Source: Tomitella gaofuii
GTDB lineage: Bacteria > Actinomycetota > Actinomycetes > Mycobacteriales > Mycobacteriaceae
Length of the DNA stretch: 64,000 nucleotides
NCBI RefSeq assembly: GCF_014126825.1
Contig: NZ_CP059900.1
Span: forward strand, 2,990,954-3,054,953
Direction: 5' to 3'
In this document: positions 43,723-53,178 of the stretch, one piece after another
Numbering within the stretch: the stretch's first letter is position 1
Layout of the letters: every line of letters begins with the position of its first letter
Translations under genes and position numbers: made by a program
Notes under the pieces: model-generated
What the model was told of the DNA's origin: nothing
Database searches by the model: none
Seen by the model: the letters and a program-made list of their open reading frames with translations, nothing else

Positions 43723-44943
43723 ATGACCGGCGCGCCGCATGAATCGATCCTGTCCGAGGCCCTGCTGCGGCGCATCAAGCGCAATTCGCGGCGGCTCGCC
43801 GTCGAGGCCATGCGCTCGATGGAGTCGCAGCTTCCGTTCGTCACGGCTCTCGACGCCTCCCAGCGCGCCGATGTGCAGATGGTGGTGCAGACGGCCGTCG
43901 CGAACTTCGTCGACTGGCTGCACGACCCCGACGGCGACATCTTCTCCACGGTGGAGGCCTTCCGTGTCGTGCCCCAGGACCTCACCCGCAAGGTGCGCCT
44001 GAGCGAGACCGTCGACATGGTGCGCGTGGCCATGGAGTTCTTCGAGCAATGGCTTCCGCTGATGGCCCGGGACGACGACCAGCTGGTCGCGCTAACCGAG
44101 GCCGTCCTGCGCTACGGCCGCGACCTCGGGTTCGCCGCGGCCGCGGTGTACGCCTCGGCGGCCGAGTCCCGCGGCGCCTGGGACACCCGGCTCGAGGCGA
44201 TGGTGGTCGACGCGATCGTCCGCGGCGACACGGGACCGGCCATGCTCTCGCAGGCCGCCACCTTGAACTGGCAGCCGAGCGCCCCGGTGACCGTGCTCGT
44301 CGGAGCGCCGGCCATCGACTACAGCGGTGAGGCCGTGGAGCGCGTGCACACGCTCGCCCGGGCGGACGGCCGCTCGGTGCTGGCGGTGGTGCAGGGGTAC
44401 CGGTTGGTCGTGGTGGTCAGCGGCGAGGTCTTCGCCGGTGGGACGTTCATCTCCGGACTCCTCGACTCGTTCGACGACGGCCCGGTGGTGGTCGGCTCGA
44501 CGGTGCCGGGCCTGGCACTGGCGCACGAGAGCGCCGTCGAGGCGCTGCGCGGATACCAGAGCGCGGTGGGCTGGCCGGCGGCGCCGCGGCCGGTCCCCGC
44601 GTCGGACCTGCTGCCGGAACGCGCGTTGATCGGCGACAGGTCCGCACTCGACGAACTCGACCGTGTCGTCGTCCAGCCGCTGCTGGACAGCGGCGGCGGA
44701 CTGCCCGAGACGCTGGACAGTTATCTGGACACCGGCGGTTCGATCGAGGCTTGCGCGCGCGAGTTGTATGTCCATCCAAATACTGTCCGGTACAGGCTTC
44801 GGAAGATCACCACCGTCACCGGGCGGGACCCCGCCGATGCGCGCGACGCCTACGTCCTCCGTGTTGCGTTTTCGGTGCACCGGATGAGGAAAGCGGGGGT
44901 CAAGCTACTCACATCGGCCACTTCAGTCACACTCTCCCCATGA
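43723..44943 (+). CDS. mabR: PucR-family regulator of FAS-II genes (MabR-like)
   Basis: 406 residues. N-terminal helical domain (RRIKRNSRRLAVEAMRSMES), a central GGDEF-like fold and a C-terminal PucR helix-turn-helix (SYLDTGGSIEACARELYVHP and NTVRYRLRKITTVTGRDPAD). It occupies the Rv2242 position immediately before fabD-acpM-kasA; the mycobacterial protein MabR binds the fasII promoter and controls mycolate synthesis in response to long-chain acyl-CoA (from memory). A perfect palindrome lies 48 bp after its stop. ATG start at 43723. Confidence 0.88.
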   Translation: MTGAPHESILSEALLRRIKRNSRRLAVEAMRSMESQLPFVTALDASQRADVQMVVQTAVANFVDWLHDPDGDIFSTVEAFRVVPQDLTRKVRLSETVDMVRVAMEFFEQWLPLMARDDDQLVALTEAVLRYGRDLGFAAAAVYASAAESRGAWDTRLEAMVVDAIVRGDTGPAMLSQAATLNWQPSAPVTVLVGAPAIDYSGEAVERVHTLARADGRSVLAVVQGYRLVVVVSGEVFAGGTFISGLLDSFDDGPVVVGSTVPGLALAHESAVEALRGYQSAVGWPAAPRPVPASDLLPERALIGDRSALDELDRVVVQPLLDSGGGLPETLDSYLDTGGSIEACARELYVHPNTVRYRLRKITTVTGRDPADARDAYVLRVAFSVHRMRKAGVKLLTSATSVTLSP

Positions 44944-44990
44944 TGTAACACAATGACCGCTGTGACAGATGGGTGCGCAAATGCGCTGGT

Positions 44991-45009
44991 TTTGTAGGTA
45001 TCCTACAAA
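44991..45009. promoter_or_regulatory. Probable MabR operator before fabD
   Basis: TTTGTAGG (44991-44998), TAT, CCTACAAA (45002-45009): an exact 8-bp inverted repeat in an AT-richer stretch 68 bp before the fabD start. MabR sites in mycobacteria are described as inverted repeats with a TTTTGT-type arm at the fasII promoter. A smaller GCGCA-AA-TGCGC repeat lies just upstream (44974-44985). Confidence 0.65.
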
Positions 45010-45076
45010 TTCAGCGGTGTACGTTCGTTTCCGTCGACACTCCGGAAACCCCCGTCGACAGTGTTGTCTGTACTAC

Positions 45077-46021
45077 GTGAAAGCACTGCTCGCCCCGGGA
45101 CAGGGGTCCCAGAAGCCCGGAATGCTGACGCCGTGGCTCCAGGCGCCCGGCGTCCGTGACCGGCTCACCGCGTGGTCCGAGATCGCCGGGATCGACCTCG
45201 TCCGGCTCGGCACCGTCGCCGAGGCCGACGAGATCACCGACACCTCCGTCACCCAGCCGCTGGTCGTGGCGTCCGCCCTCGTCGCGTACCGGATGCTGCG
45301 CGACGGCGACGGAACCGGAAGCGGCACCGGCGACGACGCAAGCGCGGGAGCCTCCGGCTCCGGGATCACCGCGGGGCATTCCATCGGCGAACTCGCCGCG
45401 GCCGCCATCGCCGGGGTGCTCACCGACGAGCAGGCCGTGCGTCTCGCCGCGGTGCGGGGCCGGGAGATGGCCCGCGCCTGCGCCATCGAGCCCACCGGGA
45501 TGACGGCGCTGCTGGGCGGAGACGAGGCCGAGGTCCTCGACCGCCTCGCCGAGCTCGACCTCACGCCCGCCAACCGCAATGCGCAGGGCCAGATCGTCGC
45601 CGCCGGCACGCAGGCGGCGCTCGACGAGCTCGCCGCCGCGCCGCCCGCCCGCGCACGTCTGCGCCCACTGGCCGTCGCCGGCGCCTTCCACACCCGCCAC
45701 ATGGCGCCCGCCCGCGAGGCCTTCGCGCAGGTCGCCACTCAGATCACCCCGTCGGACCCGGCCATGCCGCTGCTGTCCAACAAGGACGGCGCCCTGGTCA
45801 CCACGGGTGCGGACGCGATGCAGCGTCTCGTCGACCAGATCACCAGCCCCGTCCGCTGGGACCTGTGCTCCGCCGCGTTGCGCGACGCCGAGGTGACCGC
45901 CATCGTCGAGCTGCCGCCCGCCGGCACGCTGGTCGGCATCGCCAAGCGCGCGTTGCGCGGCGTGCCGTCGGCGGCTGTCAACGCCCCCGCGGACCTCGAC
46001 GCCCTGCCGGTGCCCGCCTGA
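45077..46021 (+). CDS. fabD: Malonyl-CoA:ACP transacylase
   Basis: 314 residues. Loads malonate onto AcpM for FAS-II elongation. Begins LLAPGQGSQKPGMLTPWL; active-site Ser S102 in GHSIGELAAAA, catalytic His in AVAGAFHTRHMAPA, and Gln near QGQIVAAG. A Gly/Ser/Asp-rich insertion sits before GHSIGE (residues 76-98), slightly longer than in M. tuberculosis. GTG at 45077 is chosen because the conserved N-terminus starts there. Confidence 0.93.
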   Translation: MKALLAPGQGSQKPGMLTPWLQAPGVRDRLTAWSEIAGIDLVRLGTVAEADEITDTSVTQPLVVASALVAYRMLRDGDGTGSGTGDDASAGASGSGITAGHSIGELAAAAIAGVLTDEQAVRLAAVRGREMARACAIEPTGMTALLGGDEAEVLDRLAELDLTPANRNAQGQIVAAGTQAALDELAAAPPARARLRPLAVAGAFHTRHMAPAREAFAQVATQITPSDPAMPLLSNKDGALVTTGADAMQRLVDQITSPVRWDLCSAALRDAEVTAIVELPPAGTLVGIAKRALRGVPSAAVNAPADLDALPVPA

Positions 46022-46118
46022 CGCGGCCGCCCCCCTGAACTGCGCACCCGGATCTGCGCATCCTCATCCGATCCGGAACCCGGAACCACAACGCACACGA
46101 ACAGAAGGGACCACCACC

Positions 46119-46394
46119 GTGGCCATCAGCCAGGAAGAGATCGTCAAGAACCTCGCCGAGATCATCGAAGAGGTCACCGGCATCGAGCCGTCCGAGGTCA
46201 CCATGGAGAAGTCCTTCGTCGACGACCTCGACATCGACTCGCTGTCCATGGTCGAGATCGCGGTCCAGACCGAGGACAAGTACGGCGTGAAGGTCCCCGA
46301 TGAGGACCTGGCCAACCTGCGCACCGTCGGCGACATCGTCGAGTACATCCAGAAGCTCGAAACCGAGGGCGGCGCCTCGGTCGACGCTCAGTGA
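46119..46394 (+). CDS. acpM: Meromycolate/FAS-II acyl carrier protein
   Basis: 91 residues. Carries growing acyl chains on 4'-phosphopantetheine at Ser S41 in [15 protein letters not shown]. It has the short acidic C-terminal extension ([12 protein letters not shown]) after the ACP fold, shorter than the extension of mycobacterial AcpM. GTG start with AGAAGGGA upstream; the stop overlaps kasA (GTGA), so carrier and synthase are coupled. Confidence 0.94.
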   Translation: MAISQEEIVKNLAEIIEEVTGIEPSEVTMEKSFVDDLDIDSLSMVEIAVQTEDKYGVKVPDEDLANLRTVGDIVEYIQKLETEGGASVDAQ

Positions 46395-47644
46395 CCGCTG
46401 CGGTGACGCACTCCGGTCTGCGACTGCACCCGGTTGTGGTGACCGCGATGGCGGTCACCAGCTCCGTCGGCGGTGACCTCGAGACCACGTGGTCGGGTTT
46501 GCTCGACGGCCGCTCGGGCATCGCGACGCTCACCGACGAATGGGTCGAGCGGTTGGACCTGCCGGTGCGCATCGCCGGGCGCCTCGCCGCAGATCCGACC
46601 GAATCGCTCAAGAAGGTCGAAAAGCGCCGCCTGGACTACATCGAACAGCTTGCGCTGGTGCTGGGCCGGGACGTCTGGGCCCGCGCGGGCAGTCCCGCGG
46701 TGGAGGCGGAACGCCTCGGCGTCGCCGTCGGCACCGGGATGGGCGGCATCGAGACGCTGCTGGAGAACACTGCGAAGCTCGAGGCCGAGGGGTACCGCAA
46801 GGTCTCGCCCATCGCGGTCCCCGCGATAATGCCCAACGGGCCCGCCGCCACCATCGGGCTCGAGATCGGGGCGAAGGCCGGGGTGCACACCCCGGTCTCC
46901 GCGTGCGCCTCGGGCTCCGAGGCCATCGCCATGGCCTGGCGCATGATCGCCATGGGCGAGGCCGACGTCATGGTCACCGGCGGGGTGGAGAACCGCATCA
47001 GCGCGTTGCCGATCGCGAGCTTCGCGATGATGCGGGCCACGAGCTTCCGCAACGACGACCCCGAGGCCGCGTCCCGCCCGTTCGACAGGGACCGCGACGG
47101 CTTCGTGTTCGGCGAGGCGGCCGCCATGCTGGTGCTCGAGCGCGAGGACCACGCGCGTGCCCGCGGCGCCACGATCCTCGGCCGCGTGCTGGGCGCCGGA
47201 ACGACGTCCGACGGCTTCCACATCGTCGCCCCGGACCCGGAGGGATCCGGAGCGGCACGTGCCATGTCGAAGGCCATCGAGTACGCCGGGATCGCCCCCG
47301 GCGACGTGGCACACGTCAACGCGCACGCCACGTCGACGAGCGTCGGCGACCTCGCCGAGGCGAAGGCCATCCAGGCCGCCGTCGGGGGGCACCCGTCGGT
47401 CTACGCGCCCAAGAGCGCGCTGGGGCATTCCATCGGGGCGGTGGGGGCCCTGGAGGCGGCGCTGACGGTGATGAGCCTGCGCGAGGGCGTCATCCCGCCG
47501 ACACTCAACCTGGAGAACCAGGATCCGGAGGTGGACCTGGACGTGGTCGCCGGCGGCCCCCGCACGGGGACGTTCGACGCGGCGATCAGCAACTCGTTCG
47601 GGTTCGGCGGGCACAACGTGTCGCTCGCCTTCGGGCGGGCCTGA
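46391..47644 (+). CDS. kasA: Beta-ketoacyl-ACP synthase of FAS-II
   Basis: 417 residues (416 in M. tuberculosis). Elongates acyl-AcpM by condensation with malonyl-AcpM. Catalytic Cys C172 ([10 protein letters not shown]), His H312 ([11 protein letters not shown]), Lys K341 and His H346 ([13 protein letters not shown]); the [15 protein letters not shown] segment is intact. Start GTG at 46391 overlaps acpM. No kasB or accD6 follows; a long hairpin closes the operon. It is the target class of thiolactomycin-type inhibitors in mycobacteria. Confidence 0.94.
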   Translation: MTAAVTHSGLRLHPVVVTAMAVTSSVGGDLETTWSGLLDGRSGIATLTDEWVERLDLPVRIAGRLAADPTESLKKVEKRRLDYIEQLALVLGRDVWARAGSPAVEAERLGVAVGTGMGGIETLLENTAKLEAEGYRKVSPIAVPAIMPNGPAATIGLEIGAKAGVHTPVSACASGSEAIAMAWRMIAMGEADVMVTGGVENRISALPIASFAMMRATSFRNDDPEAASRPFDRDRDGFVFGEAAAMLVLEREDHARARGATILGRVLGAGTTSDGFHIVAPDPEGSGAARAMSKAIEYAGIAPGDVAHVNAHATSTSVGDLAEAKAIQAAVGGHPSVYAPKSALGHSIGAVGALEAALTVMSLREGVIPPTLNLENQDPEVDLDVVAGGPRTGTFDAAISNSFGFGGHNVSLAFGRA

Positions 47645-47675
47645 CGCCGGACGCCTCCGCACACGGGCACCCCCA

Positions 47676-47720
47676 CGGCGGGCCCCGCCACGGCTCCTCG
47701 AGCCGCGGCGGGGCCCGCCG
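47676..47720 (+). terminator. Long hairpin terminator after kasA
   Basis: Twenty-base arms (CGGCGGGCCCCGCCACGGCT at 47676 and AGCCGCGGCGGGGCCCGCCG ending 47720) pair with one mismatch around the loop CCTCG. It ends the fabD-acpM-kasA operon. Confidence 0.85.
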
Positions 47721-47878
47721 TCGCATCCGCGGCACGCCGCCGACCGGCCCAGGGCCTCACCGCGCGCCGGCACCGTATACGGTGTCTTTCGATCGAGTCA
47801 CCGACGCACTGTGCCCCGCGGAATCGACGCGCTTGACGCACCGACGGGCCGTGCCGAGCCGACAACCGAAGGACCCCC

Positions 47879-48610
47879 GTGCCCGACACCCCTCCGAGAG
47901 TCACCGTCGTCGTCCCCACCTACAACGAGCGCGAGAACCTGCCGCGGCTGGCCGTCGGGCTCGCCGGGCTGGGGCTGCCCGCCCTGCGCCTGCTCGTGGT
48001 CGACGACGGCTCGCCGGACGGCACCGGGCAGGTGGCCGAGGGCCTTTCCGACACGCTCCCCCTGCAGGTGGACGTGCTGCACCGGACGGTCAAGGACGGC
48101 CTCGGCCGCGCATACGTGGCCGGGATGCTCCGCGCCCTCGACGACGGCGCGGACGTCGTGATCCAGATGGACGCGGACCTGTCGCACCCCGTCGGCGCCA
48201 TCCCGGAAATGCTCGACGTGCTCGCCCGCAGCGACGCCGCGGTGGTGCTGGGGTCGCGCTATGTCGCCGGCGGCTCCGTCGCCGAGGACTGGGCCTGGCA
48301 CCGCAAGCTGCTCTCACGCGGGGCCAACCGCTACGTGGACACGATCCTGCGCCTCGGCGTGCGCGACGCCACCGCCGGCTTCAAGGCGTGGCGTGCGGAC
48401 GCGCTCAGGTCCGTCGGCCTCGACACGATCGAGAGCAACGGATACTCGTTCCAGGTGGAGATGAACCACCGCGCGGTGCGCCAGGGGCTGCGGATCGCCG
48501 AAGTCCCCATCCGCTTCGAGGAACGCACCGAGGGCGCCTCGAAGATGACCCTCGCCGTGCAATGGGAGTCCGCGTTGATGCCGTGGCGGCTGCGCTACGG
48601 GCGCGGCTGA
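47879..48610 (+). CDS. ppm1: Polyprenol monophosphomannose synthase (GT2)
   Basis: 243 residues, a dolichol-phosphate-mannose synthase homologue. Uses GDP-mannose to charge polyprenol phosphate, the donor for LM/LAM and glycoprotein mannosylation. GT-A motifs VVPTYNERENL, LVVDDGSPDGTG, QMDADLSHP, and the family block GSRYVAGGSV. C-terminal SNGYSFQVEMNHRA and IPIRFEERTEGASKM conserved (VPIRFEERTEGAS here). It lacks the N-terminal Lnt-like domain fused in M. tuberculosis Ppm1. GTG at 47879. Confidence 0.9.
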   Translation: MPDTPPRVTVVVPTYNERENLPRLAVGLAGLGLPALRLLVVDDGSPDGTGQVAEGLSDTLPLQVDVLHRTVKDGLGRAYVAGMLRALDDGADVVIQMDADLSHPVGAIPEMLDVLARSDAAVVLGSRYVAGGSVAEDWAWHRKLLSRGANRYVDTILRLGVRDATAGFKAWRADALRSVGLDTIESNGYSFQVEMNHRAVRQGLRIAEVPIRFEERTEGASKMTLAVQWESALMPWRLRYGRG

Positions 48611-48665
48611 GCTTCCCGGGTCCCTTCGCTTCGCCCCCGCGCGTGCGAACTCCGGCGTGTGCCGA

Positions 48666-49175
48666 TCAGCCGACGTCGCGGCCCAGCAGCGTGATGTGAT
48701 CACCGTCGCACCCGCGGAACTCTTCCAGGGCGTCGTCCCACGCCGTGCCGAGCGCGGTCTCCAGCTCGGACGCCAGGCTGTCGGCCCCCGCCGCGAGCAT
48801 CGCGCGCAGGCGCTGCTCTCCCAGGACCACGTCGCCGTTGGCGCTGGTGCTGCCGCGCCAGAGCCCCAGACCGGGGACGTGACTGAACCGCTCGCCGTCC
48901 ACGCCCTCGCTGGCGTCCTCGGTGATCTCGAAGCGCAGCATCGACCACTCCCGCAGGGCGCCGGCCAGACGCGCGCCGCTGCCCACGGGGCCGACCCACT
49001 CGATCTCGGCGCGCAGCAGCCCCGGCGCGGCGGGCTGCGCCGACCATTCCAGGTCCGGGGCGCTGCCCAGGACGCCGGTGAGCGCCCATTCGATGTGCGG
49101 GCACAGCGCAGCGGGCGACGAGTGGACGTACACGACGCCGGTCGTCGCTTCGGCGAACTGGTTCAGGTTGCGCAC
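48666..49175 (-). CDS. DUF3145 family protein
   Basis: 169 residues, start ATG at 49175 or nearby. SSPAALCPHIEWALTGVLGS, APDLEWSAQPAAPGLLRAEI, LRFEITEDASEGVDGERF and HVPGLGLWRGSTSANGDVVL are characteristic of DUF3145, a soluble family restricted to Mycobacteriales and relatives. Function unknown. Confidence 0.88.
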   Translation of the reverse strand: MRNLNQFAEATTGVVYVHSSPAALCPHIEWALTGVLGSAPDLEWSAQPAAPGLLRAEIEWVGPVGSGARLAGALREWSMLRFEITEDASEGVDGERFSHVPGLGLWRGSTSANGDVVLGEQRLRAMLAAGADSLASELETALGTAWDDALEEFRGCDGDHITLLGRDVG

Positions 49176-49322
49176 GGCAGACCTCCGTTGTAGACGAGGG
49201 ACGTCTTCCCCAACGACCTCGTGTCTTGCACGGATGTCCGGTGCCGCGTGTGCTATGCGATGTACAAGTTACCAGTGCGCAACGTGTGGCACCAGTGACG
49301 CCGCGGCTCCCCGGTGCAGCGA

Positions 49323-49658
49323 TCAGCTGTGGTACCCGGTGATCTCGATGGCACCGGTCGCCAGAGCACCGAGCACCACCGACGCCGACACGGCCGCCAT
49401 CACCCGCCGGCGCGCGAGCACGTTGCCCTCATGGAGCCGGTGCTTCTGCAGGCTGTCGCCCCGCCGGTAGCAGCCCAGGCCCAGCACCACGAGGATCCCG
49501 ACACCGACAAGGGGCGCGATCGCCGCCTTGCCCCAGCCGACCTCCGCCGCCTGGCGCAGCATCAGCGCGGCGACCACCATGGCCGACAGCGCCGTACGCC
49601 GCCAGGACAGCGCGGTGCGCTCCGGCTGCAGCCCGGGATCATCGAAGGCGGCGCTCAC
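49323..49658 (-). CDS. DUF202 membrane protein
   Basis: 111 residues. N-terminal PGLQPERTALSWRRTALSAM is the DUF202 signature; three helices follow (about residues 22-40, 46-62, 86-106). Function unknown. It pairs with a second DUF202 gene 64 bp upstream; such tandem pairs are common in actinobacteria. Confidence 0.85.
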   Translation of the reverse strand: MSAAFDDPGLQPERTALSWRRTALSAMVVAALMLRQAAEVGWGKAAIAPLVGVGILVVLGLGCYRRGDSLQKHRLHEGNVLARRRVMAAVSASVVLGALATGAIEITGYHS

Positions 49659-49722
49659 CGCGCCACCGGAACGGTCGCGCCGGGCCTGCCCGCCGCGGCC
49701 GTTCGCCGATCGGCTGCCACGG

Positions 49723-50094
49723 TCATAGAAGGATCACCGTGACCGCGGCGAACAGCGCGATGACCGTCGCCCCCAACGCCAGGATCGGCACCAGCGTGGA
49801 CCCCGGCAGCGGCATGCTGCGCCGCATCGCCTGCTGCACCGAGCGCCAGTGGAAGTACGAGCCCGCCGCCACCGCGATGGCGAGGATGACGCAGCCGAGC
49901 GCGATGACCGTGCGCGCCCCCTCGACGTGCAGCGGCTCCACCAGTTGGTGCACCACGACACCGCCTGCCACCAGCCCCAGCGACGTCCGGATCCATGCGA
50001 GGAACGTGCGCTCGTTGGCCAGCGTGAACCGGTAGTCCGGCTCCTTCTCCTCCGGGAGGTCCGGGGTCTGAGTGCCGCTGCTGTCGTCAGGCAT
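49723..50094 (-). CDS. YidH/DUF202 membrane protein
   Basis: 123 residues from ATG at 50094. YRFTLANERTFLAWIRTSLG is the YidH/DUF202 core, then GLVAGGVVVHQL, VIALGCVILAIAVAAGSYFH and a last helix LVPILALGATVIALFAAVTV. Function unknown. Its start overlaps the stop of the upstream serine hydrolase gene by 8 bp. Confidence 0.87.
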   Translation of the reverse strand: MPDDSSGTQTPDLPEEKEPDYRFTLANERTFLAWIRTSLGLVAGGVVVHQLVEPLHVEGARTVIALGCVILAIAVAAGSYFHWRSVQQAMRRSMPLPGSTLVPILALGATVIALFAAVTVILL

Positions 50095-51025
50095 CGGCGT
50101 CGCTTCCCGTCCCCTTACCGTCCCCCGCAGCGGACCCGTCCCCACCGGTGACGACGGCGTCGGACAGGGCCGGCCAGAGCGGTGTGGCCCATGCGCCGAA
50201 GGCGCGGTCGGTGAGCGCGACGCAGGCACAACCGGCCACCGGGTCCACCCACAGGAAGGTGCCCGACTGTCCGAAGTGGCCGAAGGTCTCCGGCGAGTTG
50301 CGGCCGCCGGTCCAGTGCGGGCTCTTGCCGCCGCGCAGTTCGAAGCCCAGGCCCCAGTCGTTGGGGCGCTGCATCCCGTACCCGGGGAGCAGCCCGTCGA
50401 GCCCCGGGAATTGGACCGTCGTCGCCTCCGTCAGCGTCGTCGGGTCCAGGAGAGTCGGCCGCTGCAGCTCGGCGGCGAAGCGTGCGAGGTCGGCGACCGT
50501 CGAGCGCGCCCCGTGCCCCGCGGGGCCCCACAGGACCGTGTCCGCCATGCCCAACGGGGCGAAGACGCCTTCGGTGAGGTACTCGGCGAAACCGATGCCC
50601 GTCTCTCCCGCGACCAGCCCCGCCAGCACCTCGTAGCCGGCGCTCGAGTAGATCCGCCGCTCCCCCGGCTCGGCGCGCACGCGGTGCTCGTCGAAAGCCA
50701 GGCCCGACGCGTGCGCGAGCAGGTGCCGGACGGTGGACCCCGCGGGCCCGGCCGGCGCGTCGAGCTCCACCGCGCCTTCCTCGACCGCGAGCAGGACCCC
50801 GACGGCCGTGAGCAGCTTGGTCACCGAGGCCAGCTCGAACACCGCGCCGGCGTGGCCGTGTGCCGACACCGTCCCGTCCGCGGCGACCACCGCGGCCGCG
50901 GCGTTGTCCACCGGCCAGTCGTCGATCATCCGCAACGCCGCCACAGGATCCCCCGCACCGCGACGCGCGCCCACGGCTCCGCCGCCCGCATGCCGATTGT
51001 CCCGATCGAGTCGCTCCACAGTCAC
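50087..51025 (-). CDS. Beta-lactamase-family serine hydrolase
   Basis: 312 residues. Serine-hydrolase fold of the class C/DD-peptidase type: catalytic Ser and Lys in ELASVTKLLTAV, second motif IYSSAGYEVL (Y-S-S), then TFGHFGQSGTFLWVD in place of KTG. HLLAHASGLAFDE is typical of esterase/beta-lactamase-like (LACTB/EstB) proteins. No signal peptide, so probably a cytoplasmic esterase or amidase. The ATG at 51025 overlaps the exporter stop as ATGA. Confidence 0.85.
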   Translation of the reverse strand: MTVERLDRDNRHAGGGAVGARRGAGDPVAALRMIDDWPVDNAAAAVVAADGTVSAHGHAGAVFELASVTKLLTAVGVLLAVEEGAVELDAPAGPAGSTVRHLLAHASGLAFDEHRVRAEPGERRIYSSAGYEVLAGLVAGETGIGFAEYLTEGVFAPLGMADTVLWGPAGHGARSTVADLARFAAELQRPTLLDPTTLTEATTVQFPGLDGLLPGYGMQRPNDWGLGFELRGGKSPHWTGGRNSPETFGHFGQSGTFLWVDPVAGCACVALTDRAFGAWATPLWPALSDAVVTGGDGSAAGDGKGTGSDADA

Positions 51026-52911
51026 AGCGTAGGAGATGAGTGCGTCGCGGGAGAGTCACGGGCCGCCCCCGGGGACGGCGTCGCAGCCACGCCGTCGGCC
51101 ACGGACGTCCAGGTGTCGGGGTCTGCGGCCTCCACGGCTCGGTCTTGGCCGACGGCGTCCTCCGGTACGTCGGAACGGGCGGGAAGCATCGTCTCCACCT
51201 TCGGCTCCGAGTAGACGTACTGTCCGCCGCGCAGCCACGAGGCGACGGCGGCGATCAGGCAGGCGACGATCGCGAATCCGAACGCCACTGCGAGGCCGTC
51301 GGCGAACGGGCCGGAGATGAGCTGCGGGAAGAAGCTGCGCCCCGTCAAGTAGTCGGCGTGCCCCGGCGGCAACTGCGCGAGCACGTCACCGCCCAGGAGC
51401 GAGCCGATGGGGTTGTACCCGAGCAGCGAGGCGAACAGCACCGCCACCGGCGGCAGGGCCGCGATCTGGTCCGCTTTGACGGCCGGGACGCCTTGGGCGA
51501 TCAGGCCGGAAGACAGCGTGTCCGGAAGAGAATGCGACAGCCCGGTGATGATGAGGCTGAAGAAGATGCCGATCGAGAGCACCATGGCGGCGTTCTGGAA
51601 CGTCGTGGACATTCCGGCGCCCACACCGCGGCGGTTCGGCGGAAGGCTGTTCATGATGCCGGCCCGGTTCGGCGCCGCGAAAAGGCCCATGCCCAGCCCG
51701 TTCACCAGCAGGATGAGAGCGAACTGCCAGTAGACGAAGTCCACCGGCAACACCATGAGCAGCACGAAGGTGGCGGCGGCGATGACCATGCCGCCGGTGG
51801 CGAAAAGGCGGGCGCCGAAGCGGTCGCTGAGCCATCCGGATACCGGTCCCGCCACCAGGAAGCCGATCGTCATGGGGACCATGTAGATGCCCGCCCACAG
51901 CGGCGTCGACTCGAAACTGTATCCGTGCTGCGGCAGCCAGATGCCCTGCAGCCAGATGATGAGGATGAACATCAAGCCGCCGCGCCCCAGGGCGGACAGC
52001 AGGCTGGCCAGGTTGCCGGCGGTGAACGCGCGGATGCGGAACAGGCCGAGCCGGAACATCGGCTCCTCCACCTTCGTCTCGACGAGGCAGAAGATCCCCA
52101 GGACGACGCCCCCGCCGATCAGGGCCGTGAGCACCCACGGGTTGGACCACCCCATCGTGTGCCCGGCGTACGGCTGGATGCCGTAGGTGATGCCGACGAG
52201 CACGGCGATCAGGCCCACCGCGAACGTCAGGTTGCCCCACGGGTCGAGCTTGGTGCGCTGACGGATGCCGGTGTCGTGCAGCCGCAGATAGGCCCACACC
52301 GTGCCGAACAGGCCGATGGGCACGGATACGAGGAACACCAGGCGCCAGCTGATCGGGGCCAGCACCCCGCCCAGGACGAGCCCGATGAACGAGCCGGCGA
52401 TGGCGGTGACCGCGTTGAGGCCCAGCGCCAGGCCGCGCTGGTTGGTGGGGAACACGTCGGTGATGATCGCGGACGAGTTCGCCATGAGCATCGCACCGCC
52501 GACCCCCTGCAGCACGCGCATGACGATCAGCCACCACGCCCCCGCCGTGCCGCCCATCCAGGTGACCGAGAGCATCACCGAGAACAGCGTGAACACCGCG
52601 AACCCCGCGTTGTACATCCGCACGCGGCCGAACATGTCGCCCAGGCGGCCGAAGCTGACCACCAGCACGGCCGTCACCACGAGGTAGCCCATGATCAGCC
52701 ACAGCAGCAGGCTGGTGTTGCCCGGTTCCAGCGGATTCACGCCCAGCCCGCGGAAGATGTCCGGCAGGGCGATCAGCAGGATCGACGAGTTGATGGTGGC
52801 GATCAGGCTGCCGAGCGTCGTGTTCGACAGGACGATCCACTTGTAGTGCGGCTTGCCTGTGTCGCGTTCAGCGCGGGCGTGTCTGCGTGTCTGCCGTGTC
52901 GGAGCCGTCAT
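51022..52911 (-). CDS. MFS drug exporter, DHA2 (EmrB/QacA) family
   Basis: 629 residues, 14 predicted helices. SLIATINSSILLIALPDIFR is the DHA2 start; motif A is GRLGDMFGRVRMYNAG and motif C-like segment is GSFIGLVLGGVLAPISWRLV. An extracytoplasmic insert near residues 470-530 and a 60-residue acidic cytoplasmic tail are family features of actinobacterial members. Proton-driven efflux; substrate unknown. ATG at 52911 is chosen before the basic N-terminus (TRQTRRHARAERD). Heads an operon with the serine hydrolase and DUF202 genes. Confidence 0.9.
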   Translation of the reverse strand: MTAPTRQTRRHARAERDTGKPHYKWIVLSNTTLGSLIATINSSILLIALPDIFRGLGVNPLEPGNTSLLLWLIMGYLVVTAVLVVSFGRLGDMFGRVRMYNAGFAVFTLFSVMLSVTWMGGTAGAWWLIVMRVLQGVGGAMLMANSSAIITDVFPTNQRGLALGLNAVTAIAGSFIGLVLGGVLAPISWRLVFLVSVPIGLFGTVWAYLRLHDTGIRQRTKLDPWGNLTFAVGLIAVLVGITYGIQPYAGHTMGWSNPWVLTALIGGGVVLGIFCLVETKVEEPMFRLGLFRIRAFTAGNLASLLSALGRGGLMFILIIWLQGIWLPQHGYSFESTPLWAGIYMVPMTIGFLVAGPVSGWLSDRFGARLFATGGMVIAAATFVLLMVLPVDFVYWQFALILLVNGLGMGLFAAPNRAGIMNSLPPNRRGVGAGMSTTFQNAAMVLSIGIFFSLIITGLSHSLPDTLSSGLIAQGVPAVKADQIAALPPVAVLFASLLGYNPIGSLLGGDVLAQLPPGHADYLTGRSFFPQLISGPFADGLAVAFGFAIVACLIAAVASWLRGGQYVYSEPKVETMLPARSDVPEDAVGQDRAVEAADPDTWTSVADGVAATPSPGAARDSPATHSSPTL

Positions 52912-53100
52912 GCCCGACCTTCCTCTATCGACTTTCGTGGTCTCGGGGCCGGGCCCACGGTAGTCCGCACTCAATGCATCGTGCACCTAAGTATCTCGCG
53001 AATCGGGTGTGGTGGCGACACCCGGACGTCCGGATGCGGGCGCTTCGCACCCGTGGCCGACCGCCGGTGGCCGTCTTGTACTGTGATGCTGCACGCGTCG

Positions 53101-53178
53101 GGGGCAGTAGCTCAGCTGGTCAGAGCAGCGGACTCATAATCCGTCAGGTCGTGGGTTCGAGCCCCACCTGCCCCACCA
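53101..53178 (+). tRNA. tRNA-Met (anticodon CAU), CCA encoded
   Basis: GGGGCAG acceptor, D arm GCTCAGCTGGTCAGAGC, anticodon arm CGGAC-TCATAAT-CCG read as loop CTCATAA (anticodon CAT), variable loop, T arm GTGGGTTCGAGCCCCAC, acceptor CTGCCCC, discriminator A and encoded CCA. The first pair is G-C, so this is the elongator type; a lysidine-modified tRNA-Ile is a less likely alternative. Confidence 0.92.

Noticed and set aside
51040-53139. Long plus-strand open frame opposite the MFS exporter
   Set aside because: Antisense shadow of the exporter gene; His/Gln/Asp-rich with no recognisable domain.
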